Below are positions 1 to 5,476 of a DNA stretch of 5,511 nucleotides, piece after piece (position 1 is the first letter of the stretch; each line of letters starts with the position of its first letter). The notes under the pieces are model-generated. The model saw nothing but the letters and a program-made list of their open reading frames with translations, did no database searches and had not been told where the DNA came from. The DNA lies in NCBI GenBank assembly GCA_023459915.1, contig JAEWSN010000014.1, positions 1 to 5,511 on the forward strand, given 5' to 3'. This DNA comes from Bacillota bacterium. Its GTDB lineage: Bacteria; Bacillota; Clostridia; DSM-8532. The position numbers and the translations under genes are program-made.

Positions 1-736
1 CACGCACCCCCTCTTCGTGAATCTCTCCTTCCAGGGAAGGCGCAATGCCCTTTTCAAGGCAGTGGCGCGCGGAATTCGGCCGGTTGCGATGGTAAAACAA
101 TATACCGGCCAGGCACGAGAAGCCCGGAAGCAGCGACTGTTTGTTCTCGAGCGTCGCAAACCGTTTGCCCACCCGGATGTGCGGAGCCACCAGATTGTAT
201 GCCTCGAGCCGCAGCAGCACATCGGCCATGTTGTAGTGGGCGATGGCAACAGACAACCCATATGCCTGGGCATGAACGAGCAGCCGTGAGAAGATCTCCC
301 TGGCCGCTTCATGGTTCCCATGATGGTTGTGAATGCTGGCGATGTTGTTCTCCACCTGGGCCGCCAGCTTCACATAGCCGTGCTGCCTGGCCAGGCGCAG
401 CGCCTCAAGCAGGGAACGCAGCGCGTGATGGGTGGCGCCCATCTGCATCAGGGACACACCGAGATTCTTTCGCACCCGGCAGATGCGCTGTGGATCCGCC
501 AGCTCTTCGGCAAAGCCGAGCGCCGTTTCGAACGCTTCGTTCGACTCCAGATCCCTGCCAAAATGATGATGACACAAACCAAGCAAATCCCAGGCATCAC
601 AAAGCAGGGCTGGGTCCCCGAGGGTCCGGATGCGCTCCATCCAGTCCATCACCAGCCGATATGCCTCAAGCGTGTTCGTGACCAGATCCGTCTGGGCGCG
701 CTCAAGCGCTTGCCGCGCGGATTCCACCGATGGCAT
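1..736 (-). CDS. TPR-repeat protein, 5' part only (runs off the left edge)
   Basis: Reading the minus strand from an ATG at 736-734 gives 245 codons without a stop up to base 1, so the C-terminal part lies outside the window. The start has a good Shine-Dalgarno sequence, GGAGG (742-746), five bases upstream. The protein begins MPSVESARQALERAQTDLV and is helical and rich in Ala, Leu, Glu and Arg. At least four TPR-like helix pairs can be seen at about 40-residue spacing: roughly 47-80 (W49, L52-G53, G60, F69, A72), 88-120 (N91-L92-G93, G100, A105), 128-160 (N131, A133, G140, A144-A145) and 165-195 (N169, A171, L174). There is no signal peptide or membrane segment in the visible part. TPR arrays of this spacing are protein-binding scaffolds. 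In bacteria they often sit in front of a GGDEF, histidine kinase or DNA-binding output domain, but that domain would lie beyond the edge, so the function is unknown. Coding is supported by the long open frame, the RBS and the repeat pattern. Confidence 0.85.
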   Translation of the reverse strand, partial: MPSVESARQALERAQTDLVTNTLEAYRLVMDWMERIRTLGDPALLCDAWDLLGLCHHHFGRDLESNEAFETALGFAEELADPQRICRVRKNLGVSLMQMGATHHALRSLLEALRLARQHGYVKLAAQVENNIASIHNHHGNHEAAREIFSRLLVHAQAYGLSVAIAHYNMADVLLRLEAYNLVAPHIRVGKRFATLENKQSLLPGFSCLAGILFYHRNRPNSARHCLEKGIAPSLEGEIHEEGVR

Positions 737-780
737 GTGTGCCTCCAGGTTGCTGTCTGCAGGATGATATCGTTTCTTGT

Positions 781-807
781 ATCTTAACACAGTCCTCCAC
801 GTTGCAA
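781..807 (-). promoter_or_regulatory. Possible promoter of the TPR gene (weak)
   Basis: On the minus strand a TAAGAT box (781-786) lies 45 bases upstream of the TPR-gene ATG. A TTGCAA box (802-807) lies 15 bases further upstream. The spacing is shorter than the usual 17, so this is only a candidate. The stretch between the TPR gene and the tRNA terminator (737-848) contains no gene. It is the only place within the window where a promoter for the TPR gene could sit downstream of that terminator. Confidence 0.25.
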
Positions 808-848
808 CACGTCCGGGGCTTGAAAGCATAAAAAGCCGAAATGAAAAA

Positions 849-885
849 CGGGAAAAACAAAAGGCCTTCCCGAAGGAAGGCCTTT
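849..885 (-). terminator. Intrinsic terminator of the tRNA operon
   Basis: On the minus strand an 11-bp perfect stem (AAAGGCCTTCC at 885-875 pairing with 870-860) is closed by a TTCG tetraloop (874-871). It is followed by TTTTGTTTTT. It starts only three bases after the CCA end of tRNA-Thr, so it ends that transcript. The plus-strand side has no T-run, so termination is one-directional. It also insulates the TPR gene downstream from tRNA transcription. Confidence 0.93.
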
Positions 886-888
886 GCT

Positions 889-964
889 TGGAGCTGGTGG
901 ACGGATTCGAACCCCCGACCTGCTGATTACAAATCAGCTGCTCTACCAGCTGAGCTACACCAGC
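889..964 (-). tRNA. tRNA-Thr (UGU)
   Basis: A 76-base cloverleaf with an encoded CCA end. The acceptor stem GCTGGTG pairs with CACCAGC, the D-arm is GCTC...GAGC, and the anticodon stem GCTGA/TCAGC encloses the loop TTTGTAA, with anticodon UGU at 931-929. The T-loop is TTCGAAT. The discriminator base is U73, which I recall as common in Bacillota tRNA-Thr, whereas E. coli has A73. Odd point: the T-stem GGGGG/CCGTC has a G-G mismatch (tRNA positions 51 and 63, window bases 914 and 902) next to a G-U pair. It is the last gene of the three-tRNA unit. It would decode ACA and other ACN codons. Confidence 0.95.
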
Positions 965-1032
965 CCGTTTGCCCCAAATCCCCTGTTCGGAAAACCACCC
1001 AAGTGGCAATCCGCGCAGGCGGAAAAAGAAAC

Positions 1033-1109
1033 TGGCGACCCGGAAGGGGCTCGAACCCTCGACCTCTAGCGTGACAGGCTAGCGTTCTAACCATCTGAAC
1101 TACCGGGCC
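1033..1109 (-). tRNA. tRNA-Asp (GUC)
   Basis: A 77-base cloverleaf with encoded CCA. The acceptor stem GGCCCGG pairs with CCGGGTC, with one G-U pair, and the discriminator is G73, the usual identity base for tRNA-Asp. The D-arm is GTTC...GAAC. The anticodon stem CTAGC/GCTAG holds the loop CTGTCAC with anticodon GUC (1075-1073). The T-arm is GAGGG-TTCGAGC-CCCTT. It is the middle gene of the unit. The 68-base spacer to tRNA-Thr (965-1032) contains only weak 4-5 bp hairpins and no gene or clear signal. Confidence 0.97.
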
Positions 1110-1115
1110 GTATGA

Positions 1116-1143
1116 ATTGCCGGAGGCATACGCCTCCGGCAAT
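1116..1143 (-). repeat. 12-bp perfect hairpin between tRNA-Glu and tRNA-Asp
   Basis: An inverted repeat with arms ATTGCCGGAGGC (1116-1127) and GCCTCCGGCAAT (1132-1143) around a 4-base loop. It fills most of the 38-base spacer between the two tRNA genes. Neither strand has a T-run after the stem, so it is not a standard intrinsic terminator. Plausible roles are a processing or stabilising stem in the polycistronic tRNA precursor, or a copy of a dispersed short inverted repeat. The structure is certain; the role is not. Confidence 0.8.
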
Positions 1144-1147
1144 ATGG

Positions 1148-1222
1148 TGGTGACCCCAGGGGGATTCGAACCCCCGTAGCCGCCGTGAGAGGGCGGAGTC
1201 TTGACCGCTTGACCATGGGGCC
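1148..1222 (-). tRNA. tRNA-Glu (CUC)
   Basis: A 75-base cloverleaf with encoded CCA. The acceptor stem GGCCCCA pairs with TGGGGTC, with one G-U pair. The D-arm is the short GTC...GAC type. The anticodon stem CCGCC/GGCGG holds the loop CTCTCAC with anticodon CUC (1189-1187). The T-arm is GGGGG-TTCGAAT-CCCCC. The anticodon arm closely matches bacterial tRNA-Glu. The CUC form reads GAG only. It is an extra isoacceptor found in G+C-rich genomes alongside the essential UUC form, which is not in this window. It is the first gene after the promoter. Confidence 0.96.
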
Positions 1223-1261
1223 CTGTTGCCCGCATTGTGCGCGGGTTTTGGGACAAGACAT

Positions 1262-1290
1262 ATTGTACTTGCCGGGGTTGCGTTTGTCAA
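1262..1290 (-). promoter_or_regulatory. Sigma-70 promoter of the tRNA operon
   Basis: On the minus strand a perfect -35 box TTGACA (1290-1285) is followed, after exactly 17 bases, by a -10 box TACAAT (1267-1262). Transcription should begin near 1255, giving a leader of about 30 bases before tRNA-Glu. The leader contains a small CCCGC/GCGGG hairpin (1229-1245). Such near-consensus promoters are typical of stable RNA genes. Confidence 0.92.
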
Positions 1291-1306
1291 GCGAATTATG
1301 AGCAAC

Positions 1307-1320
1307 GGGGGCAGACCCCG
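1307..1320. repeat. GGGGTCAGACCCC-type palindrome, degenerate copy A
   Basis: Reads GGGGGCAGACCCCG followed by AT. It shares the CAGACCCCGAT part with copy B 41 bases to the right but lacks the T that would make the centre symmetric. It lies between the tRNA promoter and the mnmA stop codon. With copy B it could fold as a longer GACCCC/GGGGTC stem (1314-1319 with 1349-1354), but there is no T-run. Confidence 0.6.
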
Positions 1321-1347
1321 ATCAGGCCACTGTCACAACAACGCTCA

Positions 1348-1364
1348 GGGGGTCAGACCCCGAT
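1348..1364. repeat. GGGGTCAGACCCC palindrome, copy B (contains the mnmA stop)
   Basis: The 13-bp core GGGGTCAGACCCC (1349-1361) has 6-bp arms and a single central base. Read on the minus strand it is GGGGTCTGACCCC, and its TGA (1355-1353) is the stop codon of mnmA. The last codons of the gene (Gly-Val-stop) are therefore made of repeat sequence. Confidence 0.75.
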
Positions 1365-2411
1365 GATCCCGCCGCCAAGCACCCGATCCTCCTGATAGAA
1401 CACGGCGGCCTGTCCGGGCGCGATGCCGCGTTGCGGTGTGTTGAACACAACCCGCACCCGCTCATCCGGTTCGGGCAGAATCTCCGCCTCCGCCTCCACG
1501 CCGTGATACCGCGTCCGGACACGCGCGCGGATGGGCTGTTCCGGCTTGTCGATGCATACCCAGTTCACCTGTCTCACGCGGGTTTCCGGCATGAACGCCT
1601 CTTCCTCCCCGCCGATCGTGATGGTATTGGCGCGCGCATCCTTGGCGATGACGCACACCCGGCGACCGAAGGACATGCCCAGATGCTTGCGCTGCCCCAC
1701 CGTGTAATGAATGAGCCCCTTGTGGCGTCCGAGCACATTCCCGGCCGTATCGACAAAATCTCCCGGTTCGGGGTCAGACCCCGTGTAGTCCCGGATGAAG
1801 GAGGCGTAGCCATCCTCCGCGACAAAGCAAATGTCCTGGCTGTCCGGCTTGGCGGCAATGCCGATACCCGCACGCGCCACAATGGCGCGCGCCTCCGTCT
1901 TGGTGATGCCGCCAAGCGGCAGCAGCGTGGCCCCCAGCTGCTCCTGGGTGAGCCCATACAGCACATAGCTTTGATCCTTGCCCGGATCCACGCCCTTGCG
2001 CAGACAAAAGCGCCCGGTTGCGGCATCCTGTTCAATCCGCGCGTAATGCCCGGTCGCGATGAAGTCCATGCCAAACGCCCGTGCCTTTTGCAGCATGCCG
2101 TGGAACTTGATGACCTCGTTGCAGGCCAGACAGGGATTGGGCGTCTCTCCCTCGAGATAGGAACGCACAAACGGGTCGACCACCGCCTCGCGAAACAGAT
2201 CCTTGAAATTGAGCACATAGAACGGGATGTCCAGCTTCTGCGCCACCGCGCGCGCGTCTTCGACATCCGCCAGGGAGCAGCATCCGCTCTCCGCCTCACC
2301 GTCCCACAGCTTCAGGGTGACACCGGTCACCCCATATCCCTGCTCCCGCAGCAAAATGGCCGCGGCCGCGCTGTCCACGCCGCCGCTCATGCCAACCATG
2401 ACCTTTTTCAT
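1353..2411 (-). CDS. mnmA: tRNA-specific 2-thiouridylase MnmA (TrmU)
   Basis: A cytoplasmic enzyme that adenylates and then thiolates C2 of wobble uridine 34 in tRNA-Lys, tRNA-Glu(UUC) and tRNA-Gln, giving the s2U part of mnm5s2U. At 352 residues it has the usual family length (E. coli about 368). The N-terminal PP-loop is SGGVDS (9-14). The two conserved catalytic cysteines are C97 in PNPCLACN, with C94 making a CxxC, and C195 in DSQDICF. Other family blocks are GCCSLADVEDAR (43-54), ATGHYAR (119-125), GKDQSY (144-149), HYTVGQRKHLG (235-245) and the C-terminal APGQAAVFY...LGGGII. The GCCSL and DSQDIC wording is of the Bacillota type. The ATG at 2411-2409 starts exactly at the expected MKKVMVGMSGG and has a GGGGAG-type RBS nine bases upstream. 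The gene is divergent from copA. Two GGGGTCAGACCCC palindromes touch the frame: one encodes Gly211-Ser-Asp-Pro in the variable loop before PGDFVD, the other supplies the stop codon. No T-rich terminator is visible after the stop. Confidence 0.97.
   Translation of the reverse strand: MKKVMVGMSGGVDSAAAAILLREQGYGVTGVTLKLWDGEAESGCCSLADVEDARAVAQKLDIPFYVLNFKDLFREAVVDPFVRSYLEGETPNPCLACNEVIKFHGMLQKARAFGMDFIATGHYARIEQDAATGRFCLRKGVDPGKDQSYVLYGLTQEQLGATLLPLGGITKTEARAIVARAGIGIAAKPDSQDICFVAEDGYASFIRDYTGSDPEPGDFVDTAGNVLGRHKGLIHYTVGQRKHLGMSFGRRVCVIAKDARANTITIGGEEEAFMPETRVRQVNWVCIDKPEQPIRARVRTRYHGVEAEAEILPEPDERVRVVFNTPQRGIAPGQAAVFYQEDRVLGGGIIGV
1769..1783. repeat. GGGGTCAGACCCC palindrome, copy C (inside mnmA)
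   Basis: CGGGGTCAGACCCCG, with 7-bp arms around one base, is the longest of the three copies. It lies within mnmA in frame and encodes about Gly211 to Pro214, between the RDYT and EPGDFVD segments. This region varies between MnmA proteins, so the repeat sequence is probably tolerated there. The same 13-bp core occurs at the mnmA stop codon. Confidence 0.75.
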
Positions 2412-2456
2412 TGAACACGTCTCCCCTGCCGGAACCCATCCGGCACATACCCCATT

Positions 2457-2465
2457 ATCTTACCA
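2457..2465 (-). promoter_or_regulatory. Probable mnmA promoter (extended -10)
   Basis: On the minus strand TGGTAAGAT (2465-2457) is a TGn-extended -10 box, about 45 bases before the mnmA ATG. No good -35 box is seen at 17 bases, which fits an extended -10 promoter. The predicted leader contains a 6-bp hairpin (TGCCGG/CCGGCA, 2427-2445) in front of the RBS. Confidence 0.45.
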
Positions 2466-2505
2466 TGCGCTTTCCCTCCGCGCCATGTTGCCACAGCTAC
2501 TTGTC

Positions 2506-2526
2506 TATAATACCCCCATAGGGTAT
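2506..2526 (+). promoter_or_regulatory. copA promoter -10 box with overlapping CsoR-type operator
   Basis: A perfect -10 box, TATAAT (2506-2511), overlaps the dyad ATACCC-CCATA-GGGTAT (2510-2526). The other strand reads ATACCCTATGGGGGTAT, which closely resembles the CsoR operator I recall for Bacillus cop genes. CsoR is a Cu(I)-sensing repressor that leaves DNA when it binds copper. A site covering the -10 box and the predicted start (about 2518) would block RNA polymerase until copper rises. No convincing -35 box is visible at 16-18 bases. The csoR gene is not in this window. Confidence 0.8.
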
Positions 2527-2553
2527 ATTGAACACATGAACTGCCCCATATAC

Positions 2554-2560
2554 AGGAGGT
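2554..2560 (+). promoter_or_regulatory. Ribosome binding site that sets the copA start
   Basis: AGGAGGT lies eight bases before the ATG at 2569 and is the only strong RBS in the leader. The ATG at 2536 is in frame but has no RBS. Starts further left, up to 2227, lie upstream of the predicted transcription start and inside mnmA, so they are rejected. Confidence 0.9.
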
Positions 2561-2568
2561 GGCAACAC

Positions 2569-5163
2569 ATGACAACACAGACCTGGGACATCACCGGCAT
2601 GACCTGCGCTTCCTGCGCGCGCGCCGTGGAGAAGGTCACCGGCAAGCTTCAAGGGGTTCAGACAGCCTCTGTCAACCTTGCGTCCGAAAAACTGACCCTC
2701 ACCTATGACGAAACCGCTGTCAATCCGGAGGCCGTGGTTGCCGCCGTGGAAAACGCGGGGTATGGCGCGCGCGGCGTGCCGGTGGGCAAAACCGTGTCCT
2801 TCCCCATTGACGGCATGACTTGTGCCGCCTGTGTGCGCGCCATTGAACGTGGTCTTTCCAAAATGGAAGGCATTGAATCGGCCACCGTCAATCTGGCGAC
2901 GGAAAAGGCAAACATCATCTATCAGCCGGAACATGTCCGGCTTTCACAAATAAAACAGGCCATCCGGGAGTTGGGGTACGAACCCGGAGAGGTCTCCCTT
3001 TCGGGACAGCCCGATGAAGACGCGCTCCGAAAAAAGAAGGAAGTTTCGGACATGTGGCGGCGGTTCCTGCTGTCGGCGGTGTTCGCCCTGCCGTTGCTGT
3101 ATGTGGCCATGGGCCCCATGCTGCCGGTGTTTCCGCTGCCGGTTCCCGCGTTCATGGCGCCAATGGCGCACCCCATGACCTATGCGCTCATCAGCCTGGC
3201 ACTGGTCCTCCCCATCCTCTACAGCGGCCGCCGCTTCTATTCGGTGGGGCTGCGTGCCCTGTGGCACCGCGCGCCGAACATGGACTCGCTGATTGCCGTC
3301 GGCACCGGCGCGGCCATGCTTTACAGCCTGTACGCCATCTGGCGCATCGCCCGGGGTGAGCATCATGCCGTGGATCATCTCTATTTTGAGACCGCCGGTG
3401 TCATCATCGCGCTGATACAGCTCGGCAAGACGCTCGAAGCCGTGTCCAAGGGCAAGACTTCCGAAGCCATCAAGGCACTCATGGGACTCACTCCCAAAAC
3501 CGCCACGCTGTTGCAGGAGGACGCCGCGGACACGGCAAATACCGCCGCAACAGGCGCCGCAACAGGCGCCGCAACAGCCACATCAACTGCCACATCAACT
3601 GCCGCCGCCGCAGACACGGCAACCGACAGAAACGCCGCCCCGCTGCGGAACCGGACACCAGTTGCCATCTCGGTGGAAGAGGTGGAACCCGGCGACATTC
3701 TGCTGGTGCGTCCCGGGGAACGGGTGGCGGTGGACGGACTGGTGCTGGACGGCCATTCCAGTGTCGATGAGTCCATGCTCACCGGCGAAAGCATTCCCGT
3801 GGACAAGCAGGCCGGCGACACCGTGACCGGCGCGAGTATCAACCAGACCGGCGCGCTCGTCTACCGCGCCACACGGGTTGGGCAGGACACCACCCTGGCC
3901 CGGATTGTGCGCCTGGTGGAGGAGGCCCAGGGCAGCAAGGCGCCCATCGCGCGGCTGGCCGATGTCATTTCCGGCTGGTTCGTGCCCATCGTCATCGGCA
4001 TCGCGCTGGTGGCGGGCCTCAGCTGGCTGCTGGCCGGCAAGGGACTTGTGTTCGCGCTCTCCGTGTTCATCGCTGTGCTGGTCATCGCCTGTCCATGCGC
4101 ACTGGGCCTGGCCACGCCGACCGCCATCATGGTGGGATCCGGCAAGGGAGCCTCGCTGGGGGTACTCGTGAAAAGCGGCGAAGCGCTGGAAACCGCGCAC
4201 AAGGTCACCACTGTGGTGCTCGACAAAACCGGCACCCTCACCACCGGCATTCCGGAGGTGACAGACATTGTCCATTTCGAACCGTTCACCGAAACCGAAG
4301 TCCTCGCCTGGGCCGCCGCAGCCGAGTTCGGCAGCGAGCATCCGTTGGCCGGAGCCATTCTGCGCAAAGCGGAGGCAGCCGGACAGAAGGGGTCGGCAGC
4401 CGCTTCCTTCTCGGCCATCCCCGGCCAGGGAATCGCCGCGACAACCGCGGACGGAAAAGCCCTGCTGTTTGGCAACCGCGCGCTGATGCAGGCCAACAGC
4501 CTGTGGGATGACCGCTGGGAAACCAGATCCAACCAGCTCGCCGCCCAGGGCAAGACCCCCATGTTCCTGGCCTGCGACGGAAAACCGGCCGGCATCATCG
4601 CCGCCGCGGACGTGCTCAAGCCCAACAGTGTGGCGGCCGTCGCCCGACTCAAGGAGATGGGGCTCGATGTGGTGATGCTGACCGGCGATCACCGGCGTAC
4701 GGCGCAAGCCATCGCGCAAGAGGCCGGCATTGAAACGGTCCTGGCCGAGGTGCTGCCCGATGGCAAGGCGGACGCCGTCCGTTCCCTGCAGGGCAAGGGG
4801 CGGGTGGTCGCCATGGTGGGCGACGGCATCAATGACGCGCCGGCGCTTGCGCAGGCGGAAGTCGGCATCGCCATTGGCCAGGGAACCGATGTGGCCATGG
4901 CCTCGGCGGACATTGTGCTGATGCGGGGAGATCTGACCGATGTGGCCACGGCCATCAAGCTCAGCCGCGCCACACTCCGGACCATCCGGCAGAACCTGTT
5001 CTGGGCCTTCATCTACAATCTGGTCGGCATTCCGGTTGCCGCCGGCGTGCTGTACGCGTTTGGCGGCCCCCTGCTCAACCCGGTCTTCGCTGCCGCTGCC
5101 ATGAGCCTGAGCTCGGTGTCCGTGGTGGGCAACGCGCTGCGGCTGAAATGGTTCCGGCCCTGA
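2569..5163 (+). CDS. copA: Cu(+)-exporting P1B-type ATPase CopA
   Basis: An inner-membrane pump that uses ATP to export Cu(I). The product is 864 residues with domains in the standard order. There are two N-terminal heavy-metal-associated domains: GMTCASC (C13, C16) and GMTCAAC (C85, C88). About eight membrane segments follow (roughly 166-184, 203-219, 238-258, 272-289, 470-489, 494-516, 808-829, 835-855). The actuator domain carries TGES (405-408), the transmembrane metal site is CPC (508-510), and the phosphorylation site is DKTGT (D552). The nucleotide domain has SEHPL (589-593) and PGQGI (618-622), and the hinge is GDGINDAP (751-758). YN (816-817) and MSLSS (845-849) complete the Cu(+) signature of subgroup P1B-1. 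It is longer than the roughly 800 residues usual for two-HMA CopA because an Ala/Thr-rich insert (about 317-361) precedes the actuator domain. Its stop lies in a 29-bp sequence repeated just downstream. copZ follows after 91 bases, and a CsoR-type operator precedes it. A silver-transporting role cannot be excluded. Confidence 0.97.
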   Translation: MTTQTWDITGMTCASCARAVEKVTGKLQGVQTASVNLASEKLTLTYDETAVNPEAVVAAVENAGYGARGVPVGKTVSFPIDGMTCAACVRAIERGLSKMEGIESATVNLATEKANIIYQPEHVRLSQIKQAIRELGYEPGEVSLSGQPDEDALRKKKEVSDMWRRFLLSAVFALPLLYVAMGPMLPVFPLPVPAFMAPMAHPMTYALISLALVLPILYSGRRFYSVGLRALWHRAPNMDSLIAVGTGAAMLYSLYAIWRIARGEHHAVDHLYFETAGVIIALIQLGKTLEAVSKGKTSEAIKALMGLTPKTATLLQEDAADTANTAATGAATGAATATSTATSTAAAADTATDRNAAPLRNRTPVAISVEEVEPGDILLVRPGERVAVDGLVLDGHSSVDESMLTGESIPVDKQAGDTVTGASINQTGALVYRATRVGQDTTLARIVRLVEEAQGSKAPIARLADVISGWFVPIVIGIALVAGLSWLLAGKGLVFALSVFIAVLVIACPCALGLATPTAIMVGSGKGASLGVLVKSGEALETAHKVTTVVLDKTGTLTTGIPEVTDIVHFEPFTETEVLAWAAAAEFGSEHPLAGAILRKAEAAGQKGSAAASFSAIPGQGIAATTADGKALLFGNRALMQANSLWDDRWETRSNQLAAQGKTPMFLACDGKPAGIIAAADVLKPNSVAAVARLKEMGLDVVMLTGDHRRTAQAIAQEAGIETVLAEVLPDGKADAVRSLQGKGRVVAMVGDGINDAPALAQAEVGIAIGQGTDVAMASADIVLMRGDLTDVATAIKLSRATLRTIRQNLFWAFIYNLVGIPVAAGVLYAFGGPLLNPVFAAAAMSLSSVSVVGNALRLKWFRP
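3547..3603 (+). repeat. In-frame 12-bp tandem repeats inside copA
   Basis: GCAACAGGCGCC occurs 2.6 times (3547-3577). It is followed directly by GCCACATCAACT twice plus GCC (3577-3603). Both units are 12 bases and in frame with copA, giving ATGA-ATGA-AT and ATST-ATST. They form most of the Ala/Thr-rich stretch of CopA (about residues 320-350). Gain or loss of a unit would change protein length by four residues without a frameshift. Confidence 0.9.
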
Positions 5164-5205
5164 AACCCACACTGGTGCTGAAATGGTTCCGGCCCTGAAA
5201 CCCAC
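5142..5205 (+). repeat. 29-bp direct duplication of the copA 3' end
   Basis: Bases 5142-5170 and 5177-5205 are identical over 29 bases, separated by ACTGGT. The first copy encodes the last CopA residues (LKWFRP) and the TGA stop plus seven bases. The second repeats the same codons and stop in the copA-copZ gap. The 35-base period is not a multiple of three, so the second copy is in another frame. It contains an ATG (5183) in frame with copZ but without an RBS. Confidence 0.95.
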
Positions 5206-5254
5206 GAAACAAGATCGTTTTCATGAGCATCGGCTCACACGAAAGGAGTTCACC

Positions 5255-5476
5255 ATGACACAACCCAATCGCAAGACCATTCACATTTCCGGCATGAGCT
5301 GCGGACACTGCAGCATGCGCGTCCAGAAGGCGCTGCTCGCGCTGGAAGGCGTTCACGAGGCCACCGTGAGCCATGCGGACGGCCAGGCCGTTGTGCTGGT
5401 CGATGATTCCGTGACCGAAGCCGCGCTGCGCGGCGCGGTGGATGACGCGGGCTACGATGTGACAAGCGTGATGTAG
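5255..5476 (+). CDS. copZ: Copper chaperone CopZ (single HMA domain)
   Basis: A 73-residue cytoplasmic protein made of one heavy-metal-associated domain. The Cu(I)-binding motif is GMSCGHC (C16, C19). A conserved VxxAL helix follows, and the domain ends with the family's AGYDV tail (65-69). It would bind Cu(I) and pass it to the N-terminal domains of CopA. The length matches the family (about 68-75). The ATG at 5255 is chosen because AAAGGAG (5242-5248) lies six bases upstream; an in-frame ATG at 5183 lies in the duplicated copA tail and has no RBS. It follows copA by 91 bases with no terminator between, so both probably share the CsoR-controlled promoter. Residues 5477-5511 after the stop hold no terminator or gene that I can see. 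A mercury-binding MerP role is less likely because of the copA neighbour and the GHC motif. Confidence 0.95.
   Translation: MTQPNRKTIHISGMSCGHCSMRVQKALLALEGVHEATVSHADGQAVVLVDDSVTEAALRGAVDDAGYDVTSVM

Noticed and set aside
17..787. Plus-strand open frames of 90-160 codons at the left end
   Set aside because: They are shadows of the TPR gene on the minus strand, which has a better RBS, a longer frame and a repeat pattern.
991..1023. Small hairpins in the tRNA-Asp to tRNA-Thr spacer (CCAC/GTGG followed by TTTT, and TCCGC/GCGGA)
   Set aside because: Stems of four or five base pairs are too weak to call a terminator, and the strong terminator lies after tRNA-Thr.
1229..1250. CCCGC/GCGGG hairpin followed by TTTT on the plus strand as a terminator
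   Set aside because: It has only five pairs and four Ts, and there is no plus-strand gene upstream that would need it.
884..1256. Short open frames across the tRNA genes (for example one containing GRIRTPDLLITNQLLYQLSY)
   Set aside because: This is a known type of false protein made by translating tRNA sequence. The tRNA structures explain the DNA.
1431..2414. 327-codon plus-strand open frame opposite mnmA
   Set aside because: It is an antisense shadow of a well-supported mnmA gene, with no RBS and no recognisable protein family features.
2227..2568. N-terminal extension of copA by 114 residues
   Set aside because: It overlaps mnmA on the opposite strand, lies mostly before the predicted transcription start, has no RBS, and its residues do not resemble CopA. 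The ATG at 2569 has AGGAGGT and begins just before the first HMA domain.
3595..5205. 536-codon minus-strand open frame opposite copA
   Set aside because: Long antisense frames are common opposite G+C-rich genes. The copA reading is fully supported by motifs, and this frame has no family features.
5183..5254. 24-residue N-terminal extension of CopZ
   Set aside because: It starts inside the duplicated copA tail without an RBS. The ATG at 5255 has AAAGGAG and gives the usual CopZ length.
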